A stretch of 30,961 bases of DNA from contig URAG01000022.1 of NCBI GenBank assembly GCA_900545755.1, positions 1-30,961 on the forward strand, in the 5' to 3' direction. The position numbers and the translations under genes were made by a program. Shown piece by piece: positions 1-6,837 of the stretch (its first letter is position 1; each line of letters begins with the position of its first letter). This DNA comes from an uncultured Cloacibacillus sp. GTDB lineage: Bacteria > Synergistota > Synergistia > Synergistales > Synergistaceae. The notes under the pieces are model-generated. The model saw only the letters and a program-made list of their open reading frames with translations, had not been told where the DNA came from and did no database searches.

Positions 1-50
1 CCCTCCTTGTACTATTTTATACGTTACTGTACTGGAGGGCTTCTTTATTT
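1..50 (+). terminator. Possible terminator hairpin at window edge
   Basis: CCCTCC at 1-6 can pair with GGAGGG at 34-39, with an inner GTAC/GTAC pair (9-12 with 29-32). The stem is followed by a T-rich run (cttctttattt). This could end a gene lying left of the window. The stem is interrupted and the loop is large, so the call is tentative. Confidence 0.35.
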
Positions 51-327
51 GTCTAAATTTTAGGGCTCAGATCACTTAGCCGGTGGTTCTGATTGCCCCT
101 TGGTGGGTGTCCATGGGTAACGTCTTCAAACTTTTTCACTTTTTGTAATATCCAATAAAACCCGTCCTCAAGAATATATGAATATCTAGATATAACCATA
201 CTAAATATATTTATCAGTAAACTTCAACAAATTGCTGAACAAAGAGTGCGGAATTAATTTTAATATCCGCATATTAGGGATACGTTTAGATAGCTAAGTT
301 ACGAAATATGTCTATTCAAGATGTATA
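51..327. other. AT-rich non-coding stretch
   Basis: No convincing open reading frame, RNA gene or repeat is visible here. The composition is AT-rich compared with the secretion cluster. It lies between the edge hairpin and the promoter of the LprI-like gene. Confidence 0.5.
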
Positions 328-356
328 TTGACAAAAAAGATTAACCTCTTTATAAT
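328..356 (+). promoter_or_regulatory. Consensus sigma-70-type promoter for the LprI-like gene
   Basis: TTGACA at 328-333 and TATAAT at 351-356 are separated by exactly 17 bases, so both hexamers match the housekeeping consensus. The predicted start of transcription is about 363. That gives a leader of about 50 bases to the ATG at 414, which has a GAGGGA ribosome-binding site at 401-406. Confidence 0.75.
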
Positions 357-413
357 TTTTGAAAACTTATTTGAAATTTAATAAAAAATATTTAAATAAA
401 GAGGGAATAATAG

Positions 414-1184
414 ATGCAATATTCAAAAAAAAATTTTTGTGATTACTGCAAATCAGTTGCCGTCTTGAGCATGCTAATGCTCATATGCCGCGTACAATAC
501 CCTGCGGTTGCTTCTGAACACCTTACTCCGCTTCCACTACTTCATTTTAAAGATCAGACCGTCTATTCTGATACAGCAAGGATGTCAGAAAATGAATTTT
601 CGGCGCTAAAAGCCTCTCTCGAGAAAGAGTGCGAACGTAGGTATGTATTATTACGGCAAGATTCAAATACGAAAAACTCGGAATATCTGCATCGGTCGCA
701 GGTTGCATGGCGTAGTTTCGCAACCTCGCTTGAAAATACCTTACGCCAGCAGCTTGACATACCGGTAAAGGTATTTTACGGCTCAAAAACGCAAGAGCGT
801 ATTACAAATATTTACATGGATTTAACAAGAGATATATATTTACAGAGAATAAGTGACTTAACGCGTTGGCGCTCAAATAATTTTGCTCCGCTAAATCTGC
901 AAGAGTCCGATAAAAAGTCTTTGTACGACGAAGAATTACTTCAGGTGAATAAAATGGCGTCTAACACTATATACGTTATGGAAGAAAGGTACCGCAGGGC
1001 TGAATTCGAATCTCAAAAGTGCTGGCGAGAGTATCTAAAAAGCAATGCCGATTACGTAACGCTGATAACCGGCAGCCCGGATAGATCTTTGGAAGAACAG
1101 ATTTTGCTTATGCGCCGTATCAATAATATGCGGGCCTTGCAGTCAGAAGGACTTGTATTCTTCAGAACTGAGAGAGAGGAATAA
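414..1184 (+). CDS. Secreted protein with LprI/DUF1311-like repeats
   Basis: This is a 256-residue protein with an N-terminal hydrophobic segment (about residues 14-26) and a possible signal-peptidase site after AVAS (31-34), so it is probably exported. Two regions resemble the lysozyme-inhibitor LprI N-terminal family (DUF1311): SQVAWRSF around Trp99 and SQKCWREY around Trp204. The second is preceded by LYDEELLQVNK, similar to the family's 'LD..LN..Y' start. Family members are periplasmic or surface proteins, some of which inhibit lysozyme; that activity here is only inference. The gene has its own consensus promoter, is AT-rich, and is separated from the next gene by 153 bases, so it looks monocistronic. 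The start at 414 is supported by GAGGGA 7 bases upstream. The family call is moderate; coding status is firm. Confidence 0.6.
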   Translation: MQYSKKNFCDYCKSVAVLSMLMLICRVQYPAVASEHLTPLPLLHFKDQTVYSDTARMSENEFSALKASLEKECERRYVLLRQDSNTKNSEYLHRSQVAWRSFATSLENTLRQQLDIPVKVFYGSKTQERITNIYMDLTRDIYLQRISDLTRWRSNNFAPLNLQESDKKSLYDEELLQVNKMASNTIYVMEERYRRAEFESQKCWREYLKSNADYVTLITGSPDRSLEEQILLMRRINNMRALQSEGLVFFRTEREE

Positions 1185-1337
1185 TAAAGTCCGTTTTGTA
1201 TTATGGGGAATGGGGTGATTATCAAATTATAGCGTACGGTTACGATTGTATAGCGTCTTAGATGAGGTGTTGGATTAGGTTAGTTAGATCATAGTATAGG
1301 AAAAAGCCGGGAATACTGGGGGAGGTTACTACATATC

Positions 1338-3305
1338 ATGAAGAAGAGACACTCTCTATTATTCATATTATTATGCTTAGTTTATCTGATGTCTGCTGGC
1401 GCAGTGTACGCCTCTGACGCAACTGAAGCGAATCCTTTGGAATCGCTCAAAACCCCTGCGGAAATATCCAATTGGACGAGGACGACCTCCAGCGAAGAAG
1501 TTTTAGATTTTGTCGAGCAGGTCGCGCTCCACAGCAACGGGCGCGCAAGATTAGAGTATCTGGCGTGGACTGTAAAAGGCAACTTGGTGCCAATGCTTGT
1601 TATAGGGGCTCCGGCGCCGACCTCGCCAGAAGAAATACCGGCAGATAAGGCGGTCGCCTTTGTAAACTGCAATATCCACTCCGGTGAAATTGAAGGCAAG
1701 GAATCGATGCTGATATTCGCCAGAGAAGCGGCATTGGGGAAACATGATGACTTGCTGAAAGATCTCGTAATATTGCTATGCCCCAACATGAGTCCCGACG
1801 GCAACGATGATCTAGGGACATGGAGAAGAAGCACCCAGTTCACTCCTGATCTAGTAGGAACGAGATATAACGGGCAAGGACTCAACATGAACCGAGACAT
1901 GACGAAACTCGACGCATATGAAGCCAGGGCCGTAGTTGAAGTGATGAACAAATGGGATCCTGTCATTTTTATTGACGCGCATGCAACGAATGGTTCGTAT
2001 ATGAGACATGCCGTTACTTACAACTGGGGGTTGCACCCGAACACTGATCCTGATCTAATGGCTTACAACAGAGATGAGTTTTCCCGCATGGCGATAGGCG
2101 CTGATTCATATTTGTATAAAACGCAAGGGAAAAAAGCGATACCTTATGGTAATTTCGGCAAAAATTACAGCGGGTTAGTTGCAGAAGGCTGGTATACGTT
2201 TGAAGACTATCCACGTTACACGACGAACTATGCTGGACTAAGAAACCGCCTTGCCATGCTTCTTGAAGTCTACTCTTATGATGACTATAAAACAAGAGTG
2301 GATACGCAGTATGCATGTATTTACGGTATATTGCAGACAGTTGCTGCAGAAAAGGACAAGATTAAGAAGCTGATAGCAGAGGCCGACGCACGCGAAAACG
2401 CACGTCTTGAAAATGGGGTTGCTGCTGATGATATCGTGTGTTTGCAGTCTGAACTCCAAATGCTTGATGAGGTTGATGGAGGCTACGTAGATGTAGACAG
2501 TTACCTAGAGAACGAAGAAGGCAAGGTTGCCCCTATAGAAACAGATTACGACAACGAAGGGTTTAAGACTGCAATACGTTTTGAAGCTGAAAAAACTCAC
2601 CATATTCCATACTTTGGCAAATTTGTTCCAACGGAAGAAGAAAAATTAGGCGCTATCTATATTCTACGTCCAGGAGCAGATGAAGCAGTTGAACTGCTGC
2701 TAAGACACGGTATCAAGGTTCAGAAACTGACAACGTCGATCACGCTTCAGGATTATAAATGGTTTAAAATAACCACAATGGGAACAAGTTCCACTCTTTA
2801 CGAAGGTCATTATATGAACGATGTGCAGGGAGAATGGGTAAGCCCGGACGCTTTAACAACAGAAGACAAAGAATTGACCGTTCCAAGCGGCAGCTATATT
2901 GTATCCACTGCGCAGACTCACGGTTCTCTTGCAGCGCTCCTTCTCGAACCGGAGAGTACGGATGGACTTGTCTCCTGGAATTTCTTAGATCATCTGATAA
3001 CGACCGAAGGTGCAAGATACGACCAATTTGTCAGTAATGATACGAATACCGGTTCCCGCGTAGTCATGCCGATGTGGAAACTGGAAGATTACAGTCTGCT
3101 GACATCTGGAACGGCACAGCTCGAAGACGTTGAGACCCTTGCCAGTGACGAAACATTGCCGGCGCCGGTGGAGCCTCTCAACCCGTATAACGGCGAATAC
3201 AGGTCCGGCAGCGGCGGTGGCGGCTGTAATGCAAGCGGTGTGTCCATGATCTACGTGCTGGTATTGGGCGGCGGGGCCATTCTGTTAAAGAGAAGATTTC
3301 TCTAG
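1338..3305 (+). CDS. Secreted M14-family zinc carboxypeptidase with Synergist-CTERM anchor
   Basis: This is a 655-residue exported metallopeptidase. Residues 1-26 form a signal peptide (hydrophobic LLFILLCLVYLMSAGAVYA). The M14 signature is clear: zinc ligands in HSGE (His114, Glu117) and His215 in IDAHATNG, an NRD motif at 185-187, and a likely catalytic Glu310 in AMLLEVYSYDDY. The C-terminus has a Gly-rich stretch with Cys630, a hydrophobic helix and a KRR tail, the architecture of the Synergist-CTERM sorting signal. The protein is therefore likely to reach the envelope and be processed or anchored there. Substrate is unknown; M14 enzymes remove C-terminal residues from peptides, sometimes cell-wall peptides. 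GGGGGAGG at about 1318-1325 is a strong ribosome-binding site. A hairpin terminator follows directly. No functional link to the T6SS is visible. Confidence 0.85.
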   Translation: MKKRHSLLFILLCLVYLMSAGAVYASDATEANPLESLKTPAEISNWTRTTSSEEVLDFVEQVALHSNGRARLEYLAWTVKGNLVPMLVIGAPAPTSPEEIPADKAVAFVNCNIHSGEIEGKESMLIFAREAALGKHDDLLKDLVILLCPNMSPDGNDDLGTWRRSTQFTPDLVGTRYNGQGLNMNRDMTKLDAYEARAVVEVMNKWDPVIFIDAHATNGSYMRHAVTYNWGLHPNTDPDLMAYNRDEFSRMAIGADSYLYKTQGKKAIPYGNFGKNYSGLVAEGWYTFEDYPRYTTNYAGLRNRLAMLLEVYSYDDYKTRVDTQYACIYGILQTVAAEKDKIKKLIAEADARENARLENGVAADDIVCLQSELQMLDEVDGGYVDVDSYLENEEGKVAPIETDYDNEGFKTAIRFEAEKTHHIPYFGKFVPTEEEKLGAIYILRPGADEAVELLLRHGIKVQKLTTSITLQDYKWFKITTMGTSSTLYEGHYMNDVQGEWVSPDALTTEDKELTVPSGSYIVSTAQTHGSLAALLLEPESTDGLVSWNFLDHLITTEGARYDQFVSNDTNTGSRVVMPMWKLEDYSLLTSGTAQLEDVETLASDETLPAPVEPLNPYNGEYRSGSGGGGCNASGVSMIYVLVLGGGAILLKRRFL

Positions 3306-3342
3306 TCTTCTGGACAAAATCTATCGTTTTATAAAATAACCT

Positions 3343-3371
3343 TGTCCCCTTTTCGTTTCGAGAAGGGGACA
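3343..3371 (+). terminator. Terminator-like hairpin after the M14 peptidase
   Basis: TGTCCCCTT on the left pairs with AAGGGGACA on the right and continues inward to a three-base TTT loop at 3356-3358. This gives a near-perfect 13-bp stem with one G-T pair. It lies 38 bases after the peptidase stop codon. The downstream T-tract is weak (ttgtatatt), so efficiency is uncertain. Confidence 0.65.
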
Positions 3372-3726
3372 TTGTATATTGGCTATAACGACACTTTTGG
3401 GCATAACAGCAATAGCCTTGTGCAAAAGATTTGGTTTCTTCGAGGAGATAGATTACAACACAGTTCATGAAAAGCACACTGCCTAAATAAATTCAGAGAG
3501 AGATGATCCATCTATGTTTCCAGTACGATGGATACTCGCCAAAGCTCTATATAGGGAGAAGCAAGGAAGACCTGTAGGTTACAGCGGCAGAAACTACTAG
3601 AAAATGGGATACGCATATATGGACTATGTGTATTTGCCAATCAAACAGCTCGGAAGCGGAGGGTTATATACCTTTCTTTCTGACGGCCCGTAAACGTGTC
3701 AAAAACATTCTTATATAGGTCATTTG

Positions 3727-3750
3727 GACCTGCTTATGCAGGTCTTTTCT
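3727..3750 (+). terminator. Rho-independent terminator in the intergenic region
   Basis: GACCTGC (3727-3733) and GCAGGTC (3738-3744) form a 7-bp stem with a TTAT loop followed by TTTTCT. This is a canonical intrinsic terminator. An upstream AGGTC at 3717-3721 could pair with the left arm instead, an attenuator-like alternative. No gene clearly precedes it. Confidence 0.6.
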
Positions 3751-4065
3751 ACCCACAGGATAGACAAAGCCGCGCAAAGTCTTGGTAAGTAAGCGAGATA
3801 ATTAAAGATCTGAACAAGAAGGTAGATACGTTCATTAACATGTCAATTTTGTATTACGTACGCTTCAGTAAATCTTTTTCCAAATTGTTCTGGTATGATA
3901 TATAAATAATCTTTGTGAAATCGGCAATTAAAATTGCTATTGTGTCCTATATAGTTTTGTTTTTTGTTTGGATTGATTTTAAACACGTTGCCTAGTGTGC
4001 GCATATATGCCGTCTCGCGTAAAAAAGGAATTGCATATCGCCGTTATACGGCATAAATAAATTAT

Positions 4066-4094
4066 TTGACAGTGGTAAATGTAGAATATATAGT
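4066..4094 (+). promoter_or_regulatory. Promoter of the tssB-tssC-hcp-clpV transcript
   Basis: TTGACA (4066-4071) and TATAGT (4089-4094) are separated by 17 bases: a perfect -35 and a 5/6 -10. Transcription would start near 4101, giving a leader of roughly 95 bases before tssB. An inverted repeat (TATGCCGT/ACGGCATA) ends 10 bases upstream of the -35 and could be a regulator site, which is inference. Confidence 0.75.
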
Positions 4095-4104
4095 AGTACT
4101 ATAA

Positions 4105-4143
4105 AGCGCTTAGACGTTCTTTGTACGTCCGTCGAAATGCGCT
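4105..4143 (+). promoter_or_regulatory. Structured leader upstream of tssB
   Basis: AGCGC at 4105-4109 can pair with GCGCT at 4139-4143, and GACGT at 4113-4117 with ACGTC at 4125-4129. The early transcript may therefore fold into a two-part hairpin, directly after the predicted transcription start. Its role (mRNA stability or control) is unknown. Confidence 0.35.
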
Positions 4144-4195
4144 GTCGTATGAATTCAATCAGTTGTCTATTTTTTAGAACGGGAGGTACAAAAAT

Positions 4196-4693
4196 ATGCC
4201 CAACGAAGGAAGCACTTCCCCAAAAGAGCGTGTCAATATAGTCTACAGGCCCGCGACGGGAGACGTGCAGGAAGATGTAGAGCTGCCTCTTAAGCTGATG
4301 GTCCTCGGGGACTTCACGCTCCGCAAGGACGATACGATGCTGGAGGACCGCAAGCCTATCAGCGTAGACAAGGATAATTTCGACAAGGTTATGCAGAGCC
4401 AGGGGCTTTCGCTTCAGCTTCAGGTGCCTAACAAGCTTTCAGACGATCCCGACGCGACGCTCAGCGCGGATTTGAAGTTTGAGACTCTGAAAGATTTCGG
4501 CCCGGACGCCCTGGTCGAAATGGTGCCCGAGCTTGCTAAGCTGATGCAGCTACGCGAGGCGCTCAAGGCGCTCAAAGGCCCGCTTTCCAACGTCCCGAAT
4601 TTCCGTAAAAAGCTCCAGGACCTCGTGAACGACGAGAAGACCCGCGACGCCCTGCTTCAGGAGCTGGGCATAGACGCAGAGGAGGATAAGTAA
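4196..4693 (+). CDS. tssB: T6SS contractile sheath small subunit TssB (VipA)
   Basis: This 165-residue protein matches the TssB/VipA family in length and pattern: a basic N-terminus, the conserved ELPLKLMVLGDFTLR strand, a 'KPISVDKDNFDKVM' segment, then FETLKDFGPDALVEMVPELAKL and a C-terminal helix. TssB pairs with TssC to build the cytoplasmic sheath whose contraction drives the Hcp tube and spike out of the cell. Translation starts at ATG 4196 behind GGGAGGT (4181-4187). It is first in the sheath operon and lies 2 bases from tssC, the usual order, consistent with coupled synthesis of the obligate heterodimer. Confidence 0.95.
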   Translation: MPNEGSTSPKERVNIVYRPATGDVQEDVELPLKLMVLGDFTLRKDDTMLEDRKPISVDKDNFDKVMQSQGLSLQLQVPNKLSDDPDATLSADLKFETLKDFGPDALVEMVPELAKLMQLREALKALKGPLSNVPNFRKKLQDLVNDEKTRDALLQELGIDAEEDK

Positions 4694-4695
4694 GG

Positions 4696-6171
4696 ATGGC
4701 CGAGGAACAGAGAGAGGCTATGGAACAGCAGGCCGCGGCTCCTGCTTCCAGCCTGCTGGACGAAATTATAGAAGCGTCTAAGATCAAGCCTACCGACGAA
4801 GGCTACGACGTTACGCGCGCCGGGCTTCAGGAGTTCATCCGAGAGATAGCCGCGAGCGGCACGACGCCGAAAGTCAGCGGCGCGCTCGTGGATGCGATGA
4901 TCGTCGAACTGGACAAGAAGCTTTCGGACCAGGTCAATGAGATTATGCACAACAGCCAGTTCCGCGAACTCGAGTCCTCGTGGCGCTCGCTGAAGTTCCT
5001 TGTCGACAACGTAGACTTCCGCCAGAACACGAAGGTTGAGATTCTCAACGTATCAAAGCAGGATCTTATAGATGATTTCGAGGATGCGCCCGAGGTCGTC
5101 AAATCCGGCCTTTATAAGCATATCTACACTGCCGAGTTCGGCCAGTTCGGCGGACAGCCTGTCGGCGCCGTCGTCTCGAACTACACATTCGGACCCGGCC
5201 CGCAGGATATGGAACTGCTGCGCAACATCGCGAGCGTTGCGGCGATGTCGCACGCCCCGTTCCTCGGCGCGGCTGGCAAGGAATTTTTCGGTATCGACTC
5301 GTGGGACGAACTGCCGAATCTCAAGGATCTTCATTCCATATTCGAGATGCCGCAGTACGCAAAGTGGCGTTCTCTTCGTGAAAACGAAGACAGTCGTTAT
5401 CTCGGACTTACGCTTCCGCGTTTCCTACTTCGCCTGCCCTACGGAGAGAACACTACGCCAGCGAAGAATTTCAACTTTAAGGAGACGGTCGGAGACAACG
5501 AAGATTTTTGCTGGGGCAACACCTCGTTCGCGCTCGCCTCGCGCATGGCGGACAGCTTCGCCAAATACCGCTGGTGCAGCAACATAATCGGGCCGCAGAG
5601 CGGCGGCGCGGTCGAAAATCTGCCGCTTTACCAGTTCGAGCAGAGCGGCGAGATACAGACGAAGATACCGACGGAAGTCCTTATCTCGGAGCGCCGCGAA
5701 TACGAGCTCGCGGAGGAAGGCTTCATAGCCCTGACGATGCGCAAAGGGTCGGACAACGCCGCTTTCTTCTCCGCTAATTCCGTGCTTCGTCCAAAAGTGT
5801 TCCCGAACACCCCTGAGGGCAAGGACGCGGAGATGAATTACAAACTCTCTACGCAGCTGCCGTACATGATGATAATGAACCGCCTGGCGCATTACATAAA
5901 AGTGATCCAGCGCGAGAACATCGGCGGCTGGAAAGAGCGCGCGGACATCGAGCGCGAACTCAACGTATGGATAAGCCAGTACGTCACTGAAATGGACAAC
6001 CCGGACGCGATCACCCGTAGCAAGCGCCCGCTCCGCATGGCGAAGGTCATGGTCAGCGACGTGCCCGGAGATCCAGGCTGGTACTCCGTCAACCTGCTGG
6101 TCCGCCCGCACTTCAAATATATGGGCGCGAACTTCACGCTCTCTCTCGTAGGCAAGCTGGACAAGCAGTAA
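4696..6171 (+). CDS. tssC: T6SS contractile sheath large subunit TssC (VipB)
   Basis: This 491-residue protein is a full-length TssC/VipB. Recognisable family segments include FRELESSWRSLKFLVDNVDF, 'EFGQFGGQPVGAVVSNYTFGP', the 'AAMSHAPFLGAAGKEFFGIDSW' stretch, 'RLPYGENTTPAKNFNFKE' and the C-terminal 'GWYSVNLLVRPHFKYMGANFTLSLVGKLDK'. It forms the main sheath layer with TssB and supplies the surface ClpV acts on after contraction. The ATG follows the tssB stop by 2 bases, with a GGATAAGG-like site inside the tssB end, so translation is probably coupled. Nothing appears truncated. Confidence 0.96.
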   Translation: MAEEQREAMEQQAAAPASSLLDEIIEASKIKPTDEGYDVTRAGLQEFIREIAASGTTPKVSGALVDAMIVELDKKLSDQVNEIMHNSQFRELESSWRSLKFLVDNVDFRQNTKVEILNVSKQDLIDDFEDAPEVVKSGLYKHIYTAEFGQFGGQPVGAVVSNYTFGPGPQDMELLRNIASVAAMSHAPFLGAAGKEFFGIDSWDELPNLKDLHSIFEMPQYAKWRSLRENEDSRYLGLTLPRFLLRLPYGENTTPAKNFNFKETVGDNEDFCWGNTSFALASRMADSFAKYRWCSNIIGPQSGGAVENLPLYQFEQSGEIQTKIPTEVLISERREYELAEEGFIALTMRKGSDNAAFFSANSVLRPKVFPNTPEGKDAEMNYKLSTQLPYMMIMNRLAHYIKVIQRENIGGWKERADIERELNVWISQYVTEMDNPDAITRSKRPLRMAKVMVSDVPGDPGWYSVNLLVRPHFKYMGANFTLSLVGKLDKQ

Positions 6172-6199
6172 ACACGATCCGGCACAGTTATAAAAACTA

Positions 6200-6211
6200 A
6201 AGTTGCAACTT
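6200..6211. promoter_or_regulatory. Perfect 12-bp palindrome before hcp
   Basis: AAGTTGCAACTT is a perfect palindrome 8 bases upstream of the hcp ribosome-binding site (AAAGGAG, about 6219-6225), inside the 62-base tssC-hcp spacer. It may bind a dimeric regulator or act at the RNA level. No clear promoter was found in this spacer, so function is open. Confidence 0.3.
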
Positions 6212-6233
6212 CAAAAGTAAAGGAGAAGACGAA

Positions 6234-6713
6234 ATGGCACTTACCGCGTACATGAAACTGAAGGGCAAGAGTCAGGGAGACATCAAAGGCGACTGCGAGC
6301 AGGGCGGCGACAAGAAAGATTCGATCCTCGTCTACGCGACCGAGCACAAGGTAGAGATACCGAAGGATACCCACACCGGACTCCCGACGGGACAGAGGAT
6401 TCACCACCCCTACAAGATTACGATGGCCAAGAGCCAGGCTTCGCCGAAACTCTATAAGGCCTGCTGCACCGGCGAGCAGCTTGATGTGACGCTCGACTAC
6501 TACCGCATCAAGCCGGACGGGACGGAAGAGAAGTACTTTACCGTCAAAATGGAGAACGCCATCGTCGTCGAGATGGACCAGCTCACGCCGCTGACATTCC
6601 TGCCGGAGAGCAAGCCCTATCACGATATGGAGGACGTGCAGTTCACCTATTCAAAGATAACTTGGACCTACAACGACGGCAACATCGAGTACACAGACGA
6701 CTGGAAAGCGTAA
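6234..6713 (+). CDS. hcp: T6SS inner tube protein Hcp (TssD)
   Basis: This 159-residue protein is a typical Hcp1-type tube protein. It has the N-terminal 'MALTAYMKLKG...QGDIKGDC' strand, a central basic 'GQRIHHPYKITMAKSQASPKLYKACCTGEQ' segment, and a C-terminal 'VQFTYSKITWTYNDGNIEYTDDW' strand pair. Hcp hexamers stack into the tube that is propelled from the cell, and small effectors can ride in the lumen. A strong AAAGGAG site sits 8 bases before ATG 6234. A palindrome upstream and a hairpin downstream bracket the gene, which could allow separate control of this abundant subunit. No C-terminal toxin extension is present. Confidence 0.96.
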   Translation: MALTAYMKLKGKSQGDIKGDCEQGGDKKDSILVYATEHKVEIPKDTHTGLPTGQRIHHPYKITMAKSQASPKLYKACCTGEQLDVTLDYYRIKPDGTEEKYFTVKMENAIVVEMDQLTPLTFLPESKPYHDMEDVQFTYSKITWTYNDGNIEYTDDWKA

Positions 6714-6743
6714 GCTTAGAACGTCTGGCGAAATGTAATCCAG

Positions 6744-6787
6744 CGGGACAGAGTGGGGCAGTATAGAGACTGTCTCGCTCTGTCCTG
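6744..6787 (+). terminator. Hairpin between hcp and clpV (attenuator or partial terminator)
   Basis: GGACAGAG (6746-6753) pairs with CTCTGTCC (6778-6785), extendable outward by a G-T and a C-G pair, with an inner CAGT/ACTG pair. It is followed by tcgtttattc, a poor T-tract. It may partially terminate after hcp or protect the hcp message from 3' decay, giving more Hcp than ClpV. That role is inference. Confidence 0.45.
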
Positions 6788-6837
6788 TCGTTTATTCGGG
6801 GAAAAAGCGCCGCGGCGCGCGGCGAAAGGAGGAACAA

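Larger units (their letters stand above)
3306..4065. other. Long AT-rich intergenic region without a supported gene
   Basis: This spacer between the peptidase and tssB contains two hairpin terminators (annotated separately). It also has an extended -10-like TGGTATGAT at 3891-3899 and a small GCAATT/AATTGC hairpin further down. An 8-base inverted repeat (TATGCCGT at 4006-4013, ACGGCATA at 4048-4055) overlaps a tighter GCCGT-TAT-ACGGC hairpin at 4040-4052. Two tiny reading frames (3514-3600 and 3604-3693) lack convincing ribosome-binding sites. It may be remnant sequence, but no parent element can be identified. Confidence 0.5.

Noticed and set aside
3514..3693. Two tiny reading frames (28 and 29 codons) in the peptidase-tssB spacer
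   Set aside because: Ribosome-binding sites are weak or absent, they match no family I know, and they are no longer than chance frames.
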